DNA of 7,566 nucleotides from an uncultured Clostridia bacterium (GTDB lineage: Bacteria; Bacillota; Clostridia; Oscillospirales; Ruminococcaceae): positions 1 to 7,566 of the forward strand of contig CALCSA010000001.1 in NCBI GenBank assembly GCA_937894185.1, written 5' to 3'. Shown piece by piece: positions 1 to 3,991 of the stretch. Both the position numbers and the translations under genes were made by a program. Under the pieces are notes generated by a model that searched no databases, was not told where the DNA came from, and saw nothing but the letters and a program-made list of their open reading frames with translations. Numbering within the stretch: position 1 is the stretch's first letter; every line of letters starts with the position of its first letter.

Positions 1-24
1 GGTGAAAAACGATACACCGACCAC

Positions 25-204
25 TCATTTACGGATTCCATCAAATCCTCGGCCTATAACGCTGCCTTTGCGTAGGAGACTACTCACGGCCAAGCCGTTT
101 TCGATCCTCAGCTCCAAGGTGATGCCTGCATACCTTTCGTTACCGGTTTGCACCAACCACCGGCTCTCTGTAAACGAAATCGTGGACACAGCCGTCCTTG
201 TCAT
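25..204 (-). CDS. Doubtful small ORF, 59 residues, function unknown
   Basis: This leftward ORF starts at ATG 204-202 and ends in TGA at 27-25. It begins MTRTAVSTISF and ends GRGFDGIRK. The chain is basic, has no membrane segment or signal peptide, and contains no motif I recognise. The base sequence just before the ATG is A-rich with no Shine-Dalgarno site. An AAGGA stretch inside the ORF sits 5 nt before an in-frame GTG at 189-187, which would give a 54-residue product. The main reason to list it is the convincing leftward promoter about 25 nt upstream (228-257). Against it are the short length, the poor ribosome site and the lack of a recognised homologue. The transcript might instead serve a gene beyond the left edge or be non-coding. 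A rightward GTG-started ORF at 2-229 covers the same bases but has an arginine/proline-rich, unconvincing composition. Confidence 0.3.
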   Translation of the reverse strand: MTRTAVSTISFTESRWLVQTGNERYAGITLELRIENGLAVSSLLRKGSVIGRGFDGIRK

Positions 205-227
205 CGCTTTTTTTCTTTATTGTTGTT

Positions 228-257
228 AGTATATGGGATAGATTTACCTTTTGTCAA
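228..257 (-). promoter_or_regulatory. Sigma-A-type promoter at the end of the HAD gene, leftward
   Basis: On the minus strand a perfect TTGACA (257-252) is followed after 18 nt by TATACT (233-228), one mismatch from TATAAT. The -35 box overlaps the last codons of the HAD phosphatase (the Val-Asp-Lys-Arg end). Transcription would start near 221 and proceed toward the left edge through the small ORF at 25-204. The match is strong, but no second line of evidence shows that it is used. Confidence 0.55.
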
Positions 258-900
258 CTAAAATCTTACTCAGCTCATCAATTTTGTCAACTATCACCGA
301 AGCTCCACTGTCCAGAAGGGTCTGCCTTGTGCGGTATCCCCAGGAAACACCAATGGTTTCCATGCCGGCATTGCGTCCGGTTTGAATGTCGGTATCGCTG
401 TCACCAATGTAAACGCAGCGTTGCTTTTCCACCCCAAAGTGCTCCAGAACCTCCAGAACAGCGGCAGGGTCAGGCTTGAGGGGAACGTTGTTCCGAGCAC
501 CCAGAGCCAAATCCACCAGACCGGGCAACTGCAGTTGAACCATAGAAGCCGTAAACAGATGAGGCTTATTGGAAAGCACCGCCACCTTCATGCCCTGCTC
601 CCTCAGGGCGCTTAGCAACTGGGGAACACCGGGGTAGGGGCGGGTGTTATCGTTGGCGTGCAGATTGTAATGCTGCTGAAACGTTCCCTGAACCTGCAGC
701 ATGGTATCCTGATCCCGGTGACCCTCGGGCAGGCAGGACAGCAGCAGATTCACTACGCCGTGGCCCACCATTCTCTGGTAATCGTCTACACTGTGACCGG
801 GAAATCCATAGGCGCCCAAGGCGTAATTGTAGGCGTTGGCCAGATCCTGAATGGTGTTGAGCAAAGTGCCGTCCAAGTCAAAAATCGCCAGTTGTTTCAT
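244..900 (-). CDS. HAD-superfamily hydrolase, phosphoglycolate-phosphatase-like (Gph/PpaX type)
   Basis: The product has 218 residues, the usual length for Gph-like HAD phosphatases. These are cytosolic Mg-dependent enzymes that remove phosphate through an aspartyl-phosphate intermediate. All four HAD motifs are visible: motif I FDLDGT at 7-12 (nucleophile D8, acid/base D10), motif II VLSNK with S110, motif III K142 in LKPDP, and motif IV GDSDTD at 166-171 (metal ligands D167 and D171). Residues about 15-85 form the helical C1-type cap. The start is the ATG at 900-898, because it opens MKQLAIFDLDGT and has GGGAGG (912-907) 6 nt upstream. A longer reading from 948 only adds residues that overlap the gene before it. 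The A of the ATG is also the last base of the upstream TGA (TGATG), so translation is probably coupled. The true substrate (phosphoglycolate, pyrophosphate or another phosphoester) cannot be read from sequence. Confidence 0.9.
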   Translation of the reverse strand: MKQLAIFDLDGTLLNTIQDLANAYNYALGAYGFPGHSVDDYQRMVGHGVVNLLLSCLPEGHRDQDTMLQVQGTFQQHYNLHANDNTRPYPGVPQLLSALREQGMKVAVLSNKPHLFTASMVQLQLPGLVDLALGARNNVPLKPDPAAVLEVLEHFGVEKQRCVYIGDSDTDIQTGRNAGMETIGVSWGYRTRQTLLDSGASVIVDKIDELSKILVDKR

Positions 901-1286
901 CAAAGGCCTCCCACGGTGACAAATCTGGACCGGCGCTGCTTCACGCACAGGTAAACAATGACACAGTTGACGAGAATATCCAGAAAGCTGCCCACCACCA
1001 GCATTTCCGCCAAGGTAACCTTCACCGGCAGATTGAAGGCCAGATAGATCAAATTAAAGGCAATAGCCGCAATCTGAATGAGGTAGAACATCATGAGCTG
1101 GCTGAGCCGGACCGAACTGATAAACCGCTTGACCAACAGGACAACGCCATAAAGAATCATAGCGGCAGCAACGGCAAATACAATGCCGGGCAGACAGGAA
1201 TCGGTGGCGGCCAGCAGGTAGACCAAATCCACCAAACGGATGGAGGTGGTAACGAGTAACAGATAATACAGCACTGACTTTAACAA
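900..1286 (-). CDS. Small four-helix integral membrane protein, unknown function (TTG start)
   Basis: The product has 128 residues and is almost entirely hydrophobic. Four membrane spans are likely at about 5-27, 34-53, 62-84 and 93-115, with basic loops (VKRF near 52-55 and KQRRSRF near 116-122) that suggest both termini lie in the cytoplasm. I do not recognise the family, and there is no catalytic motif. The start is TTG at 1286-1284, because AAAGGGGGAG lies only 6 nt before it and no ATG or GTG is well placed. An upstream in-frame TTG at 1337 would add a polar stretch with no ribosome site. The stop TGA (902-900) shares one base with the ATG of the HAD phosphatase, so the two genes form one leftward operon. 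A leader of about 225 nt precedes it, which makes it the immediate target of any leader-based control. Confidence 0.7.
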   Translation of the reverse strand: MLKSVLYYLLLVTTSIRLVDLVYLLAATDSCLPGIVFAVAAAMILYGVVLLVKRFISSVRLSQLMMFYLIQIAAIAFNLIYLAFNLPVKVTLAEMLVVGSFLDILVNCVIVYLCVKQRRSRFVTVGGL

Positions 1287-1291
1287 AAAAG

Positions 1292-1301
1292 CTCCCCCTT
1301 T
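1292..1301 (-). promoter_or_regulatory. Shine-Dalgarno site that decides the TTG start
   Basis: The minus strand reads AAAGGGGGAG (1301-1292), 5-6 nt before TTG 1286-1284. Its run of five G (1298-1294) could pair with the run of five C at 1383-1379 in the same leader RNA. That would hide the ribosome site, so the element may be regulated by leader folding. Confidence 0.55.
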
Positions 1302-1358
1302 GCGAAAAGACAGCTGCTTGCGCGAACAGTCCGGCAAATAATATGTAGCGATGATGAG

Positions 1359-1385
1359 CCCCCACGTCCCCGCAAGATGGGGGAC
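1359..1385 (-). other. Two mutually exclusive hairpins sharing one C-run
   Basis: In the leftward RNA the C-run encoded at 1383-1379 can form GTCCCC/GGGGAC (1385-1380 with 1371-1366, loop 8) or CCCCCA/TGGGGG (1383-1378 with 1364-1359, loop 13). Each is a perfect 6-bp stem, and they share bases 1380-1383, so only one can form at a time. The Shine-Dalgarno G-run at 1298-1294 is a third possible partner. Confidence 0.4.
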
Positions 1386-1405
1386 CGTTTGAATGCTGTT
1401 GGATT

Positions 1406-1442
1406 ATGATACCACCAAGTACAGCGCACGCAGTGGTATCAT
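1406..1442 (-). repeat. Perfect 10-bp inverted repeat with 17-nt loop
   Basis: ATGATACCAC at 1406-1415 is the exact reverse complement of GTGGTATCAT at 1433-1442. The hairpin lies in the middle of the leftward leader, and no T-run follows it on either strand, so it does not look like a terminator. Confidence 0.6.
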
Positions 1443-1493
1443 TGTACATCAAAAGGCGGTTGCCCTGCAAAAGGCGAGCCGTTGTGCATGAAG

Positions 1494-1524
1494 TATAATA
1501 ACTGTGTTCTTTGCAGTTATTATA
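1494..1524. promoter_or_regulatory. Perfect 11-bp palindrome over the leftward -10, possible operator
   Basis: TATAATAACTG (1494-1504) and CAGTTATTATA (1514-1524) are exact reverse complements around a 9-nt centre. The right arm contains the -10 hexamer of the leftward promoter (1524-1519), so a bound repressor would cover the -10 and start site. The left arm also reads TATAAT on the plus strand, but I find no -35 at the right distance for a rightward promoter there. The predicted start falls in the loop, so the RNA would carry only one arm; this argues for a DNA operator rather than an RNA hairpin. Confidence 0.45.
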
Positions 1525-1547
1525 ACACAAACCTTCCCAAATGCCAA
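1519..1547 (-). promoter_or_regulatory. Sigma-A-type promoter of the membrane-protein/HAD operon, leftward
   Basis: The minus strand reads TTGGCA (1547-1542), a 17-nt spacer, then a perfect TATAAT (1524-1519). The start is expected near 1512. It is divergent from the promoter at 1600-1628; the two -35 boxes are about 50 bp apart. Confidence 0.7.
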
Positions 1548-1599
1548 GAAAACCAACCTTTTACGAGGAGGTAATTCTATTTAAAACACTAAAATTACA

Positions 1600-1628
1600 T
1601 TGACAAAAACCTCCCGGCGCTGTATACT
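1600..1628 (+). promoter_or_regulatory. Sigma-A-type promoter of the GntR-ABC operon
   Basis: A perfect TTGACA (1600-1605) is followed by a 17-nt spacer and TATACT (1623-1628). The start is expected near 1635, giving a leader of about 60 nt to the ATG at 1696, which has AGGGGG (1685-1690) 5 nt upstream. The -10 lies inside the first of three short palindromes that may be operator sites. Confidence 0.75.
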
Positions 1629-1671
1629 GTATATCAATTAAACATAACAGTTAAGACACAAGTTACAGTAT
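1623..1671. promoter_or_regulatory. Three spaced short palindromes, candidate autoregulatory operator
   Basis: Three related odd-length palindromes lie on and just after the promoter: TATACTGTATA (centre 1628), TAACAGTTA (centre 1649) and TACAGTA (centre 1667). All share the core AC-A/T-GT, and their centres are 21 and 18 bp apart, close to two helical turns. GntR-family regulators of the YtrA type usually bind palindromes at their own promoter, and the first gene of this operon begins with such a domain. That the protein binds here is an inference. Confidence 0.4.
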
Positions 1672-1695
1672 CATGACGGCGGATAGGGGGATGGC

Positions 1696-2883
1696 ATGAA
1701 GATTATCATATCAAATTCGTCGCCACTGCCCATTTACGAGCAGATTAAACAGCAGGTCAAGACGGCTATTTTATCGGGAGAGCTGGAAGAAAATCAGGTG
1801 CTTCCCAGCTTGCGGGTGCTGGCCGGAGATTTAAAAATCAGCGTACTGACCACCATGCGGGCCTACAACGAGCTGGAGCAGGAAGGCTTTGTCACCAGCA
1901 TTCAGGGCAAGGGGTATTACGTGATGCCCCGGGGAAGTCAGCTTATGCAGGAGCAGTTTCTGCGAGAGGTGGAGCGGTCGCTGGAAGAGGCGGTCCGAGC
2001 GGCCGCCATGGCAAATATCGGCGGCGAGCAGCTCATGGATGTCGATGCCGTTAGCAAGGATTACGGCAAATTTGCCTTGCGGGATGTGAGCTTTTCCATT
2101 CCCAAAGGCTATATTATGGGGCTGATCGGCCCCAACGGCGCGGGAAAAACCACCATCATCCACCTGATTCTCAACCTGTTGCGCCGGGACAGCGGCAAAA
2201 TCGCTGTGCTGGGGATGGACAACATCGCCGACGACACCGCCATCAAGCAGCAGGTAGGGGTGGCCTTTGACTGCGTCCCTTATGTGGACGATTGGAAGGT
2301 GCGGGATGTTGGCAAGGCCATGTCCCTTTTTTACGACCACTGGAGCCGGTCAAAGTTTTTGGGGCTGGCGGAGGAATTTGGTCTAGACAGCGGCAAAAGG
2401 GTGAAGGAGCTTTCCCGGGGGATGCAGACCAAGCTGATGCTGGCCTGTGCCTTTGCTCACGATGCCAAGTTGCTGATTCTGGATGAGCCCACCAGCGGCA
2501 TGGACCCGGTGGCTCGAAGCGAACTTTTGGATATGCTGCAAGCCTATATTGCCGACGGGGAAAAAAGCGTGCTGTTTTCCACTCATATCACTACCGATCT
2601 GGAGCGGGTAGCGGACTTTATCACCTACATCCGAAATGGGCAGATGTACTTTACAGGCCCCACCGATGAACTGCTGGAAGAATGGCGGCTGATCAAAGGG
2701 GGGAGGGAGGACTTAACCCCGCAGCTAAAGGAGAAGATCACAGGCTTGCGGGTTCACCCCACCGGCTTTGATGGCCTTGTAAAGTCAAAAGACTTTACGG
2801 AGATTTCCGACGGTTGTATCCTGGATAAAGTGTCTCTCGAAGATATTATGCTCTACACCGCAAAGGAGGCGAAGCCCTCATGA
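1696..2883 (+). CDS. GntR (YtrA-type) regulator fused to an ABC-transporter ATPase (YtrB-type)
   Basis: The 395-residue protein joins two proteins that are normally separate. Residues about 8-77 are a GntR winged helix: PIYEQIKQQVKTAILSGEL, then LPSLRVLAGDLKIS, then the recognition region with AYNELEQEGFV and the wing ending GKGYYV. Residues about 80-112 match the short helical tail of YtrA-type regulators. From about 114 an ABC ATPase follows: Walker A GPNGAGKTT (145-153), signature LSRGMQ (239-244) in place of LSGGQ, Walker B LLILDEP (259-265; D263, E264), D-loop SGMD (267-270) and H-loop His297. The Q-loop position appears to be Asp192 (VAFD), not Gln. The last 60 residues resemble YtrB tails. 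No Shine-Dalgarno site precedes Met114, so the ATPase is probably made only as part of the fusion. It should act at the membrane with the adjacent permease and also bind DNA. The exported substrate is unknown; relatives export peptides or respond to cell-wall antibiotics. Confidence 0.9.
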   Translation: MKIIISNSSPLPIYEQIKQQVKTAILSGELEENQVLPSLRVLAGDLKISVLTTMRAYNELEQEGFVTSIQGKGYYVMPRGSQLMQEQFLREVERSLEEAVRAAAMANIGGEQLMDVDAVSKDYGKFALRDVSFSIPKGYIMGLIGPNGAGKTTIIHLILNLLRRDSGKIAVLGMDNIADDTAIKQQVGVAFDCVPYVDDWKVRDVGKAMSLFYDHWSRSKFLGLAEEFGLDSGKRVKELSRGMQTKLMLACAFAHDAKLLILDEPTSGMDPVARSELLDMLQAYIADGEKSVLFSTHITTDLERVADFITYIRNGQMYFTGPTDELLEEWRLIKGGREDLTPQLKEKITGLRVHPTGFDGLVKSKDFTEISDGCILDKVSLEDIMLYTAKEAKPS

Positions 2884-3536
2884 CGGCTGCTGTTAAAATG
2901 TTCCGGCTGGATCTGTTGACCATGCAGGTCTACCTCAAGTCCTATATGATTTTTATGGTTTATCCCCTTCTGTTCGCTTGGTGGGAGCCTGTGGGAATGG
3001 GTGTGATGGCGGGGTTTATGCTGGCCATGCTGGGAGGTTCCATCTTCTCCGTGCAGGAAAAAAACAAGCTGGAACGGCTTTACGGAATGCTCAGTATATC
3101 GGATAGCAGTTTGGTGGCGGGACGGTATCTTTTTCTCTTAGTAAACTGCCTGATGGTGCAGATGGCGATTCTGCCCCTGCATATTCTGGCTTCCCGCCTC
3201 ATTGGAAGAATGCCCGGCGGGGAGGACCTGCTGCTGGCCATGGGTTTGAGCTACTTCTTGTTCTGGCTGCAATCCTCCTATCAGGTTCCTCTCTTTTTAA
3301 AATTCGGTTATACCAAAATGCGGCTGTGGGTAACCCTGCCCTTTGTCCTCGTCGCCCTTGCCTTTGGGTTTCTCACCCCCATGTTTAAAGAAGCGGCTCC
3401 TTCCATAGAAACGTGGTTCGAACAGATACACCAACACTCTCTATCCCTCTCCCTGATTCTTTTGGCTTTGGGCACTCTGCTGGGAATGATCAGCTACCTG
3501 ATCTCCATCGGAGTGTACAAGTCCACCAAACAGTAG
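2880..3536 (+). CDS. ABC-2-type transporter permease
   Basis: The product has 218 residues and about six hydrophobic spans (about 17-37, 38-57, 82-103, 116-135, 147-166 and 186-209). There is no signal peptide and there are no catalytic motifs. Length and layout fit the small ABC-2 permeases (ABC2_membrane_5 type) found beside YtrB/PmtA-like ATPases. The acidic/basic loop after the second span (EKNKLERLYGML, about 60-71) and the phrase LYGMLSISDSSLVAGRYL resemble that family. Its ATG overlaps the stop of the ATPase gene (ATGA), and AAAGGAGG lies about 10 nt upstream, so the two are translationally coupled and probably form one exporter. One permease gene is present; a homodimer is the simplest arrangement. 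No intrinsic terminator directly follows, so readthrough toward the gatC leader is possible. Confidence 0.85.
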   Translation: MTAAVKMFRLDLLTMQVYLKSYMIFMVYPLLFAWWEPVGMGVMAGFMLAMLGGSIFSVQEKNKLERLYGMLSISDSSLVAGRYLFLLVNCLMVQMAILPLHILASRLIGRMPGGEDLLLAMGLSYFLFWLQSSYQVPLFLKFGYTKMRLWVTLPFVLVALAFGFLTPMFKEAAPSIETWFEQIHQHSLSLSLILLALGTLLGMISYLISIGVYKSTKQ

Positions 3537-3559
3537 CTGGCGTTCTGTTATAAACCCGA

Positions 3560-3588
3560 TTGACTGGGCGGAACTGTTGTGCTATGCT
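3560..3588 (+). promoter_or_regulatory. Extended -10 promoter of the gatCAB operon
   Basis: TTGACT (3560-3565), a 17-nt spacer and TATGCT (3583-3588) with a TG one base upstream of the -10 (extended -10). The start is expected near 3595, which gives a leader of about 94 nt to gatC. No other candidate lies between the terminator at 3655 and gatC, where there is no room for one. Confidence 0.55.
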
Positions 3589-3594
3589 TTGGAA

Positions 3595-3620
3595 GCAATC
3601 CCTCTGTGGAACCGGGATGC
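3595..3620 (+). promoter_or_regulatory. First hairpin of the gatC leader, with a UGGAACC loop motif
   Basis: GC-A-ATCCC (3595-3602) pairs with GGGAT-GC (3614-3620), with one bulged A and an 11-nt loop that contains TGGAACC (3607-3613). TGGNACC is the heptamer that T-box leaders use to contact the tRNA acceptor end, and gatCAB operons in some clostridia are T-box controlled. However, I find no Stem I or specifier loop, and the flanking bases do not give the usual antiterminator. The 3' arm GGGATGC can alternatively pair with GCCCC at 3625-3629, which would open the following terminator. Confidence 0.4.
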
Positions 3621-3624
3621 AAAT

Positions 3625-3655
3625 GCCCCTGTGCCCTTTGGCACGGGGCGTTTTT
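3625..3655 (+). terminator. Intrinsic terminator in the gatC leader (attenuator)
   Basis: GCCCC-T-GTGCC (3625-3635) pairs with GGCAC-GGGGC (3640-3649) around a CTTT loop, with a single bulged T, then G and TTTTT (3651-3655). It lies 33 nt before the gatC ATG and downstream of the only visible promoter. It can end readthrough from the ABC operon, but it must also be escaped for gatCAB expression. That is the arrangement of transcription attenuation. Confidence 0.8.
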
Positions 3656-3688
3656 GTAGGATTTTACAGAAAAAAGGAGACTTGTTGG

Positions 3689-3991
3689 ATGAAGATAGAT
3701 TCCGCGTTGTTGGAGGGCCTGCAAGAACGTTCCCGCCTCCGGCTTACCCAAGAGGAAAGGAAGGATTTTCAGGCGGGAGCAGCTTTGCTTCTGGATGAAA
3801 TCAGCAGGCTTTCCCACTTGGAGCCGGAAGGGCTGGCGGGAGCGGGCAGTCCTTCCCGCTGCGTCAATGTACTCCGGGAGGATGCAGTGGAACCTTTCGC
3901 CGGGCCGGACGCCATTCTGGCACAGGCTCCCGACCGGGGGGGCCGATACATTCGGGTACCCAAAACGGTGGATCAGGGGGGCAAAGTATGA
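3689..3991 (+). CDS. gatC: Aspartyl/glutamyl-tRNA amidotransferase subunit C
   Basis: The 100-residue product has the usual length for GatC, the small subunit that wraps around GatA and GatB and stabilises the amidotransferase. The N-terminal helix region with LRLTQEERKDF (17-27) corresponds to the family's LxLxEEE segment. Typical C-terminal motifs are NVLREDAVEPF (60-70) and APDRGGRYIRVPKTV (80-94). The ATG at 3689 is chosen because AAGGAG lies at 3674-3679, 9 nt upstream, and the homology begins here; an in-frame extension upstream would run through the terminator hairpin. The end overlaps gatA by four bases (ATGA). It belongs to the gatC-gatA-gatB operon, which makes Gln-tRNA(Gln) and/or Asn-tRNA(Asn) by the indirect route. 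Confidence 0.92.
   Translation: MKIDSALLEGLQERSRLRLTQEERKDFQAGAALLLDEISRLSHLEPEGLAGAGSPSRCVNVLREDAVEPFAGPDAILAQAPDRGGRYIRVPKTVDQGGKV

Larger units (their letters stand above)
1287..1512 (-). other. Long structured 5' leader of the membrane-protein/HAD operon, candidate cis-regulatory RNA
   Basis: A start near 1512 follows from the promoter at 1519-1547 and gives a leader of about 225 nt with no good ORF. In transcript order it holds: a 9-nt direct repeat (CGCCTTTTG at 1476-1468 and again at 1458-1450) around a small GC hairpin; a perfect 10-bp hairpin (1442-1433 with 1415-1406, 17-nt loop); a C-run that can pair with either of two G-runs (1385-1359); and the G-rich Shine-Dalgarno site. No U-tract follows the G-rich hairpins, so any control would be at translation rather than by intrinsic termination. 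I compared it by eye with T-box, SAM, purine, guanidine, THF and 6S RNA signatures and found no match. It could be an undescribed riboswitch, or ordinary leader with chance structure. Confidence 0.35.

Noticed and set aside
2..229. Rightward GTG-started ORF at the left edge
   Set aside because: It has an arginine/proline-rich composition, no visible ribosome site, and overlaps a better-supported leftward transcript.
1406..1442. T-box or terminator at the 10-bp hairpin
   Set aside because: The sequence reads TGGTATC, not TGGNACC, no specifier stem is visible, and there is no T-tract on either side.
1494..1499. Rightward TATAAT in the left arm of the palindrome as a second promoter
   Set aside because: There is no -35 box at 16-18 nt upstream and no extended -10 TG.
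1054..1530. A 158-codon leftward ORF through the leader and the membrane-protein gene
   Set aside because: It starts upstream of the predicted transcription start, is in a different frame from the hydrophobic protein, and its translation is rich in Cys/His with no coherent domain.
1563..1580. Strong Shine-Dalgarno-like AGGAGGT upstream of the GntR-ABC promoter
   Set aside because: No ATG, GTG or TTG follows at a usable distance, and an in-frame stop comes at once. It lies outside the predicted transcripts of both divergent promoters.
3688..3991. Longer gatC start at 3560
   Set aside because: The extension would be translated through the promoter and terminator hairpin and has no homology to GatC. 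The ATG at 3689 has its own ribosome site.
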